64,000 nucleotides of DNA from positions 1 to 64,000 of the forward strand of contig NZ_JAYWCU010000006.1 of NCBI RefSeq assembly GCF_043780375.1, in the 5' to 3' direction. The number at the start of each line of letters is the position of its first letter. Position 1 is the first letter of the stretch. The stretch is from Emticicia sp043780375. Lineage in GTDB: Bacteria > Bacteroidota > Bacteroidia > Cytophagales > Spirosomataceae. Shown piece by piece: positions 26,553-35,967 of the stretch. The notes under the pieces were generated by a model. That model saw only the letters and a list, made by a program, of their open reading frames with translations, was not told where the DNA came from and did no database searches. The translations under genes were made by a program, and so were the position numbers.

Positions 26553-29492
26553 CTATTTTTCGTTCATTATTACCCTTTTGTCTAAATGGTCTTCTAAGTT
26601 AAGGCGTTCTACACCTTTTTCAAGCCAATCGGGTGCTGGTTTTCCTTTCAAATGATAGTCAAAAAACTCCATCATTCTCATAGCGTAGTCTTTTCTGTTA
26701 GGCAATTTTGCTAAACCATGATTTTCTCCTTTGTATTGAATCATTACTACTGGTTTTTTCAATCGACGAAGGGCATTGTAATATTCAACTCCTTGGGTAA
26801 AATCAACAGCTCCGTCGGCATCATTATGTAGCATCAATAAAGGAGTATTTACTTTCTTGACATGATAGAGTGGAGAGTTCCTATTGTATGCCTCCCAATT
26901 TTCCCATGGAGCAACCAAACGCCCCTGTGATGCTTCAAAAATTGTACCGTTGGTTGTACCACTATTTTTATAAATAAGTCCATACATCGAAACCATATCG
27001 GTCAGTGGAGCTCCTGCCGCTGCTGCTTTAAACATATTGGTTTGGGTTATCAAAAAACTTGTTTGATAACCGCCCCAACTATGGCCATGAATACCCATTT
27101 TTGTTTCATCAATAATACCAGTTTTGATAGCAGCCTTCACACCAGGCAACACACACCAAACGGCCGACATACCAGGGTCATTGAATTTATAAACGATGTC
27201 GGGAATAAATACGGCATAACCATTAGAAGTATATACACTTGGATTCCACCCAGTACCTGAATAGCTTGGATTAGCAAAACTATGTAAGGTTTGCGAAAGT
27301 TTTTCGTAGTAATAAATGATTGTTGGATATTTTTTTCCTGCTTCGTAGCCCGCTGGCAAAAACAATGCCCCTTGCAATTTATCGCCTTTATCGCTCTTAT
27401 AATCAATCAATTTGACCGATGGAGACCAGGCATATTTTTCAAAATCAGGTGTGTTTTTTGTGAGTTTTTTTGCGTCTGATAATTGTGTTGATGTAGATAC
27501 AAAATATTCAGGAGCATCTTTGAATGTTTGTTTTGAATAGACAAAAGCGGTTGCATTTTTGGCTTTCCCCAATGAACCAAGCGAGGCATCTTCCCAAATA
27601 ATGGTTTGAGTTTTGGCATTATCCAAAGTGGCAAATCCACTTTTTTTATTCCACTCACCATAAACTTTAAAATATTGTGTTTTGGTTAAATCAATGCCTT
27701 TTTCTTCAGGGTCGAGTGTATATCGATTTTGGTAACGAATTTGGTCTGTTTTACCATTTTTTGTTAGGTTTATAGGTATCACCGAAGCATCAGCCGATAA
27801 TTGCCAAATATCCCAACCATCACCCACCAGCACCGAACGGTTATCGCTACTCCAACCATATACGTCATAAGGCGGTTTACGCACGTTGTGGTCGTCTTCA
27901 ATATCAACAAATGAAGTTGGAGCTTTTTCCGAGATATTCTTTGAAGTTTTATTGGTCATATCATAAACCAGCCAATTGCCTTCTTGCCAATACAAAAACT
28001 TCGTTCCATCTTGCGATGCAGTAGGATTTGCCCCAAAACTTGGAATATAATATTTGTCTAAAACTTTAGAACGAATTCCTGTTTTCAAATCAATCGTATA
28101 AACATCGGCATATTGCTGTCCGTCAAGATTCGATTCTAATTCGTAATTGGTAATATCTTGTCCAATACCAAATTGTTGTTTGGGAGCAACAGAGATGTTT
28201 CGTATAGCACTATCTGCCAATTGTATAAATTTCTTACTGGTAACGTCGTAAATTGAAATAAAGTTAAAGTTTTTATCTTGGGTTTCTTGCACTTGCTGGC
28301 GAGACTGTAATCTTTTATCTTGCCAATGCCAAATCGTCATATCTGGTTTGTCAGTATCGGGCATTGTTGCAGCAGTTTTTTTGCTTGAATCAGGCTTTGC
28401 TTTTGCCAAGGCTTTTGCCAAATCATCAAGTGATTTGATACTTGTATCTGCTTTAATCTTAGCCAATTTTTCTACATCACTACCCATTTTCTTGGTCGAA
28501 TCTTTCTTAAATTCCGCCTTTTTTGTGTCTTTTTTAGCCAATTCTACTTTTGAAACACCAAAAAACAAACGACTCAAATCTTCTGACCAATAAGGAGTAC
28601 GGTTCGAACTAATAGACATTCCTTTCGGAAAAACGGTCGAATCTTTTTTAGGCTCATAAGTGACTAATTCAGGCATTGAAGTAAAGTTTTTTACGCCTAA
28701 AATGCTATTTAGTTCACTTTTGTATTTTTCATCTTTCATGCCTTTCAGAAGTGCCAAGCCATCACCTTTTTCCGTCCAATTCAGTGATTTATAACTTGCT
28801 TTATCATTGTCCAAAATCATTACTACACCTGTGTTCATGTTGCGTATGTGTAAGCCGTTTCCTGCTTTTTCGTTCGCATCAATGGTATATGCCATCCAAT
28901 CACCTTTTTTATTGAATGAATATTCAGAAACATTGCCAACGTTTTGTGTTTTGGTCGATATCAAATCAAAAAGTAATAAATCTGAGCCTTTTGGAGCATC
29001 AGCCGCAGTACTTGTTCCTACAAGTTGAAGAGCCAAAACAGAAGATTTTTCACCATTGAATGCAAAAGATTTTACTCGCTCAAATTCGGTTTTCTTTTTG
29101 GCAGATAGCTCAATCAAAAAAACTTTTTCAGTCAAAGGCTTTCCTGCGGTAGCTTTGGCTGCGGCTTTTTTCTCTTTGTCAGTCGGGTAAACCTTAAATG
29201 CAATCCATTTCGAATCATTAGAAAAGTTCATTGAAAAAGATGCATTCGACCCGATAGAATATTTTATTTGTGTCGAATCTGTTGTTTTCTTGATCACGAT
29301 TTCTGCATCACCTTCATTTGGATTTAATATGTAGGCAAACCATGTGCCGTCAGGCGATAATTGTGTGCCGCCAAACCCAGGAATTGCTTTCCAAGATGCC
29401 ACGTCTTTCCACGAAAGTGCAGGTTTGGGTTTGTCTTGGGCAAATGTTAGAAATGAAGTAAAAAGTAAAAGTAAGACGAAGTGTTTTTTCAT
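26553..29492 (-). CDS. S9 family prolyl oligopeptidase, large form
   Basis: 979 residues with a signal peptide (MKKHFVLLLLFTSFLTFAQ). A WD-type propeller covers about 25-690 and the hydrolase domain about 700-960. The catalytic triad is visible as GHSWGGY near residue 803, HNDADGAVDF near 890 and ENHGL near 923. A charged insertion rich in Lys, Asp, Ser and Thr (about 305-385) lengthens the protein beyond the usual 650-850. The function is peptide degradation in the periplasm; the substrate is unknown. It is transcribed alone. Confidence 0.9.
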   Translation of the reverse strand: MKKHFVLLLLFTSFLTFAQDKPKPALSWKDVASWKAIPGFGGTQLSPDGTWFAYILNPNEGDAEIVIKKTTDSTQIKYSIGSNASFSMNFSNDSKWIAFKVYPTDKEKKAAAKATAGKPLTEKVFLIELSAKKKTEFERVKSFAFNGEKSSVLALQLVGTSTAADAPKGSDLLLFDLISTKTQNVGNVSEYSFNKKGDWMAYTIDANEKAGNGLHIRNMNTGVVMILDNDKASYKSLNWTEKGDGLALLKGMKDEKYKSELNSILGVKNFTSMPELVTYEPKKDSTVFPKGMSISSNRTPYWSEDLSRLFFGVSKVELAKKDTKKAEFKKDSTKKMGSDVEKLAKIKADTSIKSLDDLAKALAKAKPDSSKKTAATMPDTDKPDMTIWHWQDKRLQSRQQVQETQDKNFNFISIYDVTSKKFIQLADSAIRNISVAPKQQFGIGQDITNYELESNLDGQQYADVYTIDLKTGIRSKVLDKYYIPSFGANPTASQDGTKFLYWQEGNWLVYDMTNKTSKNISEKAPTSFVDIEDDHNVRKPPYDVYGWSSDNRSVLVGDGWDIWQLSADASVIPINLTKNGKTDQIRYQNRYTLDPEEKGIDLTKTQYFKVYGEWNKKSGFATLDNAKTQTIIWEDASLGSLGKAKNATAFVYSKQTFKDAPEYFVSTSTQLSDAKKLTKNTPDFEKYAWSPSVKLIDYKSDKGDKLQGALFLPAGYEAGKKYPTIIYYYEKLSQTLHSFANPSYSGTGWNPSVYTSNGYAVFIPDIVYKFNDPGMSAVWCVLPGVKAAIKTGIIDETKMGIHGHSWGGYQTSFLITQTNMFKAAAAGAPLTDMVSMYGLIYKNSGTTNGTIFEASQGRLVAPWENWEAYNRNSPLYHVKKVNTPLLMLHNDADGAVDFTQGVEYYNALRRLKKPVVMIQYKGENHGLAKLPNRKDYAMRMMEFFDYHLKGKPAPDWLEKGVERLNLEDHLDKRVIMNEK

Positions 29493-29678
29493 GTCTTGAA
29501 GGGTTGTTAAGTTTGTTATAAAATTAGGAAAAAGTTTTAGAAAAAGAATAATTAAATTATCAGAACATCAGAAATGCTTGTTATTCTTTAAAAAAATATG
29601 TCACGGAATAGTTTTAAATAAAATAAAATATGTGATATTTTTTGTGAGGCAATCTGAAATATTTTACTAATTTTAGGC

Positions 29679-30608
29679 ATGAACAGACGAGATTTTATCG
29701 GAACTACCTTGACTGGTACTATTTTTGCAAAAACTGATTTTCTTTTTGCAAAACCTGCTACTGGATTGAAAATTAGCGTGTTTTCTAAAACGCTTCATTG
29801 GATTGAAGACTACCAAACTTTGACCGAAACCGTAGCCGAAATAGGCTTTGATGGCATAGACCTAACGGTGCGTCCCGATGGGCATGTGCTACCCGAAAAA
29901 GTAGAATTTGATTTGCCTAAAGTAGTACAAGCTGCCAAAAAAGCAAATATCGAAATACAAATGATGACTACAAGTATTTTGCAAGCCGATGCACTTTCAG
30001 AGCGAGTGCTGAAAACCGCCAATGCCGTAGGAATAGGGCATTATCGCATGGGTTGGTATCATTTCGATATGCAAAAAGACATCATGCAACAAGTCGATTC
30101 GTTTGGACAACAAATGAAGGGATTGGATGCTCTTAACAAAAAGTATAAAATTTCGGGCGAGTATCAAAATCACGGCGGGCAATATCTCGGAGCAGCCGTT
30201 TGGGATTTGCAACCAATCTTCAAAAGTATTAATTCACCTTTGACTGGTTGTCAATATGACGTCAATCACGCTACCGCCGAAAGTGGAGCAAACTGGGAAA
30301 CTGGTTTTAGAATTATTGCTCCGTATATCAAATCATTAGCAATCAAAGATTTTAAGTGGGTATTAAAAAATGGAAAACTTATAAAAGAAGGTTGTCCACT
30401 TGGTGAAGGAGTTGTTGATTGGAAAAAGTATTTACAATTAGTAAAACAATATAATATCAACGTACCAATTACAATGCACTTTGAATACGATTTGGGAGGA
30501 GCAGAAAATGGAGCGAAAGTCATTAAAATTGATAAAAAAGAAGTTATCTCTGCCATGAAAAAGGATTTGACTTTATTGAAAACTTGGCTGAAAGAAGCTG
30601 GTTTGTAG
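29679..30608 (+). CDS. Sugar phosphate isomerase/epimerase-like TIM-barrel protein, exported
   Basis: 309 residues. A Tat-like leader begins MNRRDFIGTTLTGTIF. The rest is a xylose-isomerase-type TIM barrel with metal-site segments: EYQNHGG near residue 158, CQYDVNHA near 190, IKDFKW near 222 and MHFEYDLGG near 268. Such proteins isomerise or eliminate sugars with a divalent metal. With a Gfo/Idh/MocA oxidoreductase nearby it could act on 3-keto-glycosides, as shown for related pairs in gut Bacteroides; that link is inference. First gene of the plus-strand sugar cluster. Confidence 0.83.
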   Translation: MNRRDFIGTTLTGTIFAKTDFLFAKPATGLKISVFSKTLHWIEDYQTLTETVAEIGFDGIDLTVRPDGHVLPEKVEFDLPKVVQAAKKANIEIQMMTTSILQADALSERVLKTANAVGIGHYRMGWYHFDMQKDIMQQVDSFGQQMKGLDALNKKYKISGEYQNHGGQYLGAAVWDLQPIFKSINSPLTGCQYDVNHATAESGANWETGFRIIAPYIKSLAIKDFKWVLKNGKLIKEGCPLGEGVVDWKKYLQLVKQYNINVPITMHFEYDLGGAENGAKVIKIDKKEVISAMKKDLTLLKTWLKEAGL

Positions 30609-30610
30609 AA

Positions 30611-30663
30611 TAGACTTCCTGCGAAAGTGTTTTTCGACTTAAAATACTTTCGCAGGAAGTCTA
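30611..30663. repeat. Perfect 18-bp inverted repeat
   Basis: The arms 30611-30628 and 30646-30663 are exact reverse complements around a 17-base loop. The right arm recurs at 74-95. No T run follows, so this is better read as a dispersed repeat than as a terminator. Confidence 0.7.
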
Positions 30664-30764
30664 ATAAGTTTTCAACTTGTTTGAGCGATACATAAATAGA
30701 AATCTGACGGCAGCGGCCGACCGTCGTCGAAGCGGTTGTTCGTTAAAAACACTAAATATTCCAA

Positions 30765-32144
30765 ATGATTAAAATAGATTATAACCTTCAACCCTCAGAC
30801 TTAATCTCAAAACTTCAAACTTTTTGGGAGCTTTCGGGACAAAAAATCCATTCAATTGAGCAAAATTATGATGTTTCAAAAGGTTCACCAGTATTTACCC
30901 AACAAGGAAAATATACTACTCGTGGCTGGACCGAATGGACGCAGGGTTTTCAGTTTGGCTCGGCAATTTTGCAATTTGATGCCACAGGCGAACAAGAATT
31001 TCTTGAAATTGGCCGTAAAAACACCCTAAAAGTAATGGCTCCGCACATCAGTCATATTGGTGTACACGACCACGGGTTCAATAATGTAAGTACCTACGGC
31101 AATCTTTTACGTCTCATGCGTGAAGGAAAAATTGGTTTCAATGAATGGGAAAAAAACTTCTACGAATTAGCTCTTAAAATTTCAGGAGCAGTACAAGCAA
31201 GTCGCTGGACGCCAATAAAAACGGGTGGTTTTATTCACTCATTCAATGGTAGTCATTCACTTTTTGTTGATACGATTCGTTCTTGCCGTGCTTTGGTTGT
31301 GAGCCATCAATTAGGTCATGTTTTTCAAGGCGAAGGCGATGTGAAAATTAATATGCTCGATAGAGCTTTGCAACATATTAAAGCTACTGCCGACTATTCA
31401 GTTTTTTACGGAGAAGGGCGAGATTCGTATGATATTTGGGGCAGAACCGCCCACGAAAGTGTTTTCAATGTTAAAGATGGCAATTTTCGTTGTCCAAATT
31501 CTCAACAAGGTTACACCGGTTTTACGACTTGGACTCGTGGTTTGGCATGGGCGATGTGTGGCTTTGCCGAAGAATTAGAGTTTTTAGAAACCCTCGAAGA
31601 TGCCGAACTCGAAACTTATGGCGGACGAGTATTTATCGAAAGTTACATGCTAAAAGCCGCCCGTGCGACTTGTGATTTTTATATCGAACATACGCCAATT
31701 GACGGCATTCCGTATTGGGACACTGGAGCTCCCAACTTACATAAATTAGGCGATTATCTTGACCAAAAAGCCAATCCTTACAACGATTTTGAGCCTGTTG
31801 ATAGTTCGGCGGCGGCTATTGGCTCGCAAGGCTTGTTACGTTTGGGCAAATATTTAATCAAAAAAGGCGAAACCGAAGTAGGTCAAAAATATTGGAAAGC
31901 GGGGTTGACTGTTTTAACTTCACTTTTAGACGAACCATATTTGAGTAAAAACGACGCTCATCAAGGCTTGCTTTTACATTCCATTTATCACCAACCAAAC
32001 GGTTGGGATTACGTGCCAGAAGGTAGCAAAGTTGCCAATGGAGAGTCAAGTATGTGGGGCGATTATCACATGCGTGAAGTAGCTCTTTATGTCCAAAAAA
32101 TTATTAATAACGAGCCTTATTATGCTTTTTTTAATTGTTTGTGA
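30765..32144 (+). CDS. GH88-like glucuronyl hydrolase
   Basis: 459 residues without a signal peptide, so cytoplasmic. The alpha/alpha-barrel pattern of unsaturated glucuronyl hydrolases (GH88, related to GH105) is seen in the segments VHDHGFNNVSTYGNLLRL, RSCRALVV and TTWTRGLAWAMCGFAEEL. The family hydrates the unsaturated uronic acid left by polysaccharide lyases. The catalytic aspartates cannot be placed with confidence by eye. It is followed 68 bases later by an old-yellow-enzyme gene, suggesting processing of an imported uronide. Confidence 0.8.
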   Translation: MIKIDYNLQPSDLISKLQTFWELSGQKIHSIEQNYDVSKGSPVFTQQGKYTTRGWTEWTQGFQFGSAILQFDATGEQEFLEIGRKNTLKVMAPHISHIGVHDHGFNNVSTYGNLLRLMREGKIGFNEWEKNFYELALKISGAVQASRWTPIKTGGFIHSFNGSHSLFVDTIRSCRALVVSHQLGHVFQGEGDVKINMLDRALQHIKATADYSVFYGEGRDSYDIWGRTAHESVFNVKDGNFRCPNSQQGYTGFTTWTRGLAWAMCGFAEELEFLETLEDAELETYGGRVFIESYMLKAARATCDFYIEHTPIDGIPYWDTGAPNLHKLGDYLDQKANPYNDFEPVDSSAAAIGSQGLLRLGKYLIKKGETEVGQKYWKAGLTVLTSLLDEPYLSKNDAHQGLLLHSIYHQPNGWDYVPEGSKVANGESSMWGDYHMREVALYVQKIINNEPYYAFFNCL

Positions 32145-32212
32145 AATATAACTAATTGATATTCAGACAATTAATCAAAGAAATCTTAAAATCAGTTAAA
32201 TCATAGTAAAAG

Positions 32213-33664
32213 ATGGCCGAAAAATTTAAACCTAAATTTACAAGAGTAGCTCAATTAAAAACTGCCCAAGATTTACGAAATTATCTTGGGGCAAATAATG
32301 TAAAATTGGAATTCGATGATGAATTACTTTCAAAAGAAGAATCACCTTTTGGACAACATATAAAACTTAATTCGGGCAGAGAAATTGGTAATCGACTTTG
32401 TATTTTGCCAATGGAAGGTTGGGACGGAACTGCCGATGGTCGTCCGAGTGAATTTACTAAACGACGCTGGGAGAATTTTGCCATCAGCGGAGCAAAATTA
32501 TTGTGGGGTTGTGAGGCTGTTGCAGTTTCGCACGAAGGAAGAGCCAATCCACGGCAATTGGTGATGAGCGATGCTAATTTTTCAGAATTTGTCAATTTGT
32601 ACCAATTGCTTATTGATAAACATAGTGAGAAATTTGGTTCAACTAATGATTTGATGATTGGTTTACAACTAACACATTCGGGCAGATTTTGTAAACCAAA
32701 TGATAACACAAAATTTGAGTCGAAAATATTATACAACCATCCAAAACTCAACAAAAAATTCCATTTGGGTGAAGATTATCCACTCATGACCGATGATGAG
32801 ATTGATATTTTGATTGAAAACTTTGTAAAAGCTGCAGTTTTAGCTCAAAAAGCAGGTTTTCATTTTGTGGATATTAAGCACTGTCACGGTTATTTAGGAC
32901 ATGAGTTTTTAAGTGCCTACGACCGAGAAGGTAAATACGGAGGTAGCTTTGAAAACCGTACAAGGTTTCTACGAAATATTGTAGAAGGTATCCAAAAAAA
33001 TGCCCCAGGTTTAGAAATCGGTATAAGACTTAGTGCCATTGATTTTGTTCCATTCAAGAAAAGTGCAACTGGCGAAGGCGAGCCAGATTTAATTCATAAT
33101 CAAGCATATAGGTATGCTTTTGGGTGCGATGATTCAGGTACAAAAATAGATTTAGACGAACCAAAGGCATTTTTAGCTTTGGCACAATCGCTTGATATTC
33201 AGTTGATTTGCGTAACCGTTGGAAGTCCATATTATAACCCTCATTTGATGCGACCAGCATTATTTCCCCCATCAGATGGTTATCAACCGCCCGAAGAACC
33301 GTTGGTTGGCGTTGCTCGCATGATTGATGTGGCCGATGGTCTGAAACAAGCTTTTCCTGAATTAATCATTGTTGGTTCTGGTTACTCATATTTACAAGAA
33401 TGGTTGCCAAACGTTGCACAAAATGTGTTACTAAACAACAAAGTTGATTCGATAGGATTTGGTAGAATGGTACTTTCATACCCAACCATGCCCGATGACA
33501 TGTTGAATGACCGACCAATTCAACGAAAACTTTTATGTCGTACTTTCTCTGATTGTACAACTGCCCCACGTAATGGTTTGTATTCGGGTTGTTTTCCTTT
33601 AGACCCAGTTTACAAAAACCATCCACATGCTGAAACATTGAAAACTATCAAAGACGGACTATGA
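32213..33664 (+). CDS. NADH:flavin oxidoreductase, old yellow enzyme family
   Basis: 483 residues, cytoplasmic TIM-barrel flavoprotein. Family signs are ILPMEGWDGTADGRPSEFTKRRW near residue 65, the LTHSGRFCKP segment, the strand HCHGYLGHEFLSAYDREGKYGG near 225, and the phosphate-binding VGSGYSY and IGFGRMV segments. A cysteine-bearing C-terminus (CTTAPRNGLYSGCFPLDP) extends past the barrel. Such enzymes reduce activated double bonds, which would suit an unsaturated sugar acid. The stop overlaps the start of the SDR gene (ATGA), so the two are translationally coupled. Confidence 0.87.
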   Translation: MAEKFKPKFTRVAQLKTAQDLRNYLGANNVKLEFDDELLSKEESPFGQHIKLNSGREIGNRLCILPMEGWDGTADGRPSEFTKRRWENFAISGAKLLWGCEAVAVSHEGRANPRQLVMSDANFSEFVNLYQLLIDKHSEKFGSTNDLMIGLQLTHSGRFCKPNDNTKFESKILYNHPKLNKKFHLGEDYPLMTDDEIDILIENFVKAAVLAQKAGFHFVDIKHCHGYLGHEFLSAYDREGKYGGSFENRTRFLRNIVEGIQKNAPGLEIGIRLSAIDFVPFKKSATGEGEPDLIHNQAYRYAFGCDDSGTKIDLDEPKAFLALAQSLDIQLICVTVGSPYYNPHLMRPALFPPSDGYQPPEEPLVGVARMIDVADGLKQAFPELIIVGSGYSYLQEWLPNVAQNVLLNNKVDSIGFGRMVLSYPTMPDDMLNDRPIQRKLLCRTFSDCTTAPRNGLYSGCFPLDPVYKNHPHAETLKTIKDGL

Positions 33665-34431
33665 AAAAAGTAGCATTCGTCACAGGGGGAAGTCGTGGAA
33701 TTGGCTTGGGAATTGCCCAACATTTGGCACAAAATGGTTTTGATTTGGCAATAAATGGCATCCGTTCTGAAGAATCAGTAATGGAGATTTTAGCATTTCT
33801 ACGAATTCTTGGGGCAGAAGTAATTTATTGTCAAGGCGATATTGCATCGAGCGAAGACAGAAAGTCAATGCTCGAAAAAATTAAACTTCACTTTGGGCGA
33901 TTGAATATTTTGGTCAATAATGCGGGCGTTGCACCCAAAGAACGTAACGATATTTTGGCTGCCACCGAAGAAAGTTTCGATTATGTAATTTCAACAAATT
34001 TGAAAGGAACATATTTTCTGACACAAGCCGCTACCAATTGGATGATTGAGCAAAAGGCTGATAATCAGAACTTTATAGCATCAATTATTACAATTTCGTC
34101 AATTTCGGCAACCGTTGCATCGGTCAATCGAGGAGATTATTGTGTTTCAAAAGCAGGTTTGGGCATGATGACCCAACTTTTTGCAGCACGATTGGGCGAA
34201 TTTAATATTCCAGTTTACGAAGTCAGACCTGGTATAATTAAAACTGACATGACCGAAGGAGTTACAGCAAAATATGATAAACTTATTGCCGAAGGATTGA
34301 CAGTTCAAAACCGTTGGGGTTTCCCCGATGATGTTGGCAAAGCAGTAGCAGCCATCGCCAAGGGAGATTTTCCTTATTCAACCGGGCAAGTTTTTATGAT
34401 TGATGGCGGTTTGACGATTGCACGATTATAG
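33661..34431 (+). CDS. Short-chain dehydrogenase/reductase (3-ketoacyl-ACP reductase-like)
   Basis: 256 residues. The Rossmann motif GGSRGIGLGIA is at 8-18, NNAGVAPK near 90, the catalytic serine in ITISSISAT near 145, and YCVSKAGL supplies Tyr and Lys. The ending MIDGGLTIARL is typical. The family reduces or oxidises carbonyl/alcohol groups with NAD(P). Overlap with the flavin oxidoreductase gene suggests the two act on the same molecule, more likely a sugar derivative than a fatty acid. Confidence 0.9.
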   Translation: MKKVAFVTGGSRGIGLGIAQHLAQNGFDLAINGIRSEESVMEILAFLRILGAEVIYCQGDIASSEDRKSMLEKIKLHFGRLNILVNNAGVAPKERNDILAATEESFDYVISTNLKGTYFLTQAATNWMIEQKADNQNFIASIITISSISATVASVNRGDYCVSKAGLGMMTQLFAARLGEFNIPVYEVRPGIIKTDMTEGVTAKYDKLIAEGLTVQNRWGFPDDVGKAVAAIAKGDFPYSTGQVFMIDGGLTIARL

Positions 34432-34436
34432 GTCGC

Positions 34437-34470
34437 AATGTAGAGGCAAGGCATGCCTTGCCTCTACATT
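34437..34470. repeat. Perfect 34-bp palindrome
   Basis: The 17-base halves beginning AATGTAGAGGCAAGGCA are perfectly self-complementary with no spacer. Palindromes of this GTAGAGGCAAGGC type are dispersed in many copies in some Bacteroidota and cyanobacteria. It lies directly after the SDR stop codon and could also act as an mRNA end or stabiliser. Confidence 0.75.
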
Positions 34471-34535
34471 ATATATGTGTTTTTGTATTTCAGCATTAAA
34501 AAAATTATTCAACCTTTAAAACTATTCAACAAACA

Positions 34536-35834
34536 ATGAAAACATTTACTCGCCGTGATATTCTCAAGGCAACAGTTCCGAGTTCGCTTGCTATGATGGC
34601 AATTCCGACCATCATTCCATCTACTGCATTTGGTGCAAATGACCGAATGCGGGTTGCCGTAATCGGTATCAATGGTCGAGGTAAAGACCATATTTCAGGC
34701 TTCATGAAGCAAGATAATGTGGAAGTTGCTACGCTATGCGATGTAGATAATGTTGTGCTACAATCGGGGGCGAAGGCTTTTGAAGAAAAGTACAACAAAA
34801 AGGTACAAACCGAACAAGACTTACGCAAGGTTTATGAAGATAAAACCATTGATGCCGTAAGTATCGCTACGCCCAACCACTGGCACGCTTTGGCGGCAAT
34901 TTGGGCGTGCCAAGCAGGAAAAGATGTTTATGTCGAAAAACCAGCTTGTCATAATTTATTTGAAGGTCGAAAATTAATTGAAGCAGCAACAAAATACAAT
35001 CGAATTGTGCAACATGGTGTGCAGTTGCGTAGTTCGGTAGCGATGCAAGAAGCAATTAAGCATTTACGAGATGGACTTATTGGTAAAGTTTATATGGCTC
35101 GTGGAACGGTCTATAAATGGAGACCAGATATTGGAAACCTCGGAAAATCGCCAGTGCCTGAAGGCTTAAATTGGGATTTATGGCAAGGGCCTGCCCAAGT
35201 GCGTGATTTTAGCAAAAACTATGTGCATTATAACTGGCATTGGTTCTGGGATTATGGCAATGGTGATGTTGGTAATCAAGGAATACACGAAACCGATTTG
35301 TGTATGTGGGGTTTAAATGTGGGTTTACCAGAAACTATTACTTCGGCAGGTGGAAAATATCTTTGGAACGATTGTAAAGAAACCCCTGAAGTATTGAGTA
35401 CAACTTACAACTATCCAAAAGAAGGAAAGGTAATTCAAATGGAAGTGCGTCCGTGGATGACCAACAAAGAAGATGGGGTAGAAGTTGGTAATATTTTTTA
35501 TGGCGATAAAGGCTACATGGTTATCAATGGATATTCAGATTATAAAACTTATTTAGGCAAAAGTCGTGAACCTGGTCCAGCACGAAATGCAGGTGGCGAC
35601 CATTATAAAAATTTCGTAGAAGCAGTTCGTGCTAAAGATAAATCTATGTTGAATGGCCCAGTAGAAACGGCACATTTGGCAGCAAGTATTGCTCATTTGG
35701 GCAATATTTCTTATCGTTTGGGTAGAACACTACATTTCGACCCAACCAAAGAAACTTTTATTGGGGATAAAGAAGCAAACGCAATGCTCACTCGTAAGTA
35801 CCGAGCACCTTATGTTGTTCCTGATAAAGTTTAG
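34536..35834 (+). CDS. Gfo/Idh/MocA family oxidoreductase with Tat-like leader
   Basis: 432 residues. The leader TRRDILKATVPSSLAMMAIP suggests Tat export. A Rossmann fold (RVAVIGINGRGKDHISGF) begins near residue 38, and the signature YVEKPACHNLFEGRK lies near 130. The C-terminal half carries tryptophan-rich segments (NWDLWQGPAQVRDF, NWHWFWDYGNGDVGNQG) and the histidine motif GIHETDLCMWGL. It resembles Bacteroidota members that oxidise sugars in the periplasm. It is the second such enzyme in the window and sits in the sugar cluster. Confidence 0.88.
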   Translation: MKTFTRRDILKATVPSSLAMMAIPTIIPSTAFGANDRMRVAVIGINGRGKDHISGFMKQDNVEVATLCDVDNVVLQSGAKAFEEKYNKKVQTEQDLRKVYEDKTIDAVSIATPNHWHALAAIWACQAGKDVYVEKPACHNLFEGRKLIEAATKYNRIVQHGVQLRSSVAMQEAIKHLRDGLIGKVYMARGTVYKWRPDIGNLGKSPVPEGLNWDLWQGPAQVRDFSKNYVHYNWHWFWDYGNGDVGNQGIHETDLCMWGLNVGLPETITSAGGKYLWNDCKETPEVLSTTYNYPKEGKVIQMEVRPWMTNKEDGVEVGNIFYGDKGYMVINGYSDYKTYLGKSREPGPARNAGGDHYKNFVEAVRAKDKSMLNGPVETAHLAASIAHLGNISYRLGRTLHFDPTKETFIGDKEANAMLTRKYRAPYVVPDKV

Positions 35835-35857
35835 TTTTTCCTCATTAAGCAAAAATA

Positions 35858-35932
35858 ACCACGGAGGCACTTATTACACAGATTGCCACAGAACTAATAA
35901 TGTGTTAATCTTAAAATCTGTGCCTCCGTGGT
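35858..35932. repeat. Inverted repeat with CACGGAGGCAC arms
   Basis: The 13-bp arms ACCACGGAGGCAC (35858) and GTGCCTCCGTGGT (35920) enclose about 49 bases, including a second pair ACAGATT/AATCTGT. The phrase resembles a dispersed Bacteroidota repeat family. It fills the gap before the MFS gene. Confidence 0.65.
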
Positions 35933-35967
35933 AAAATAACCCGAAAATCTATTCCCCCTAAACCTTT

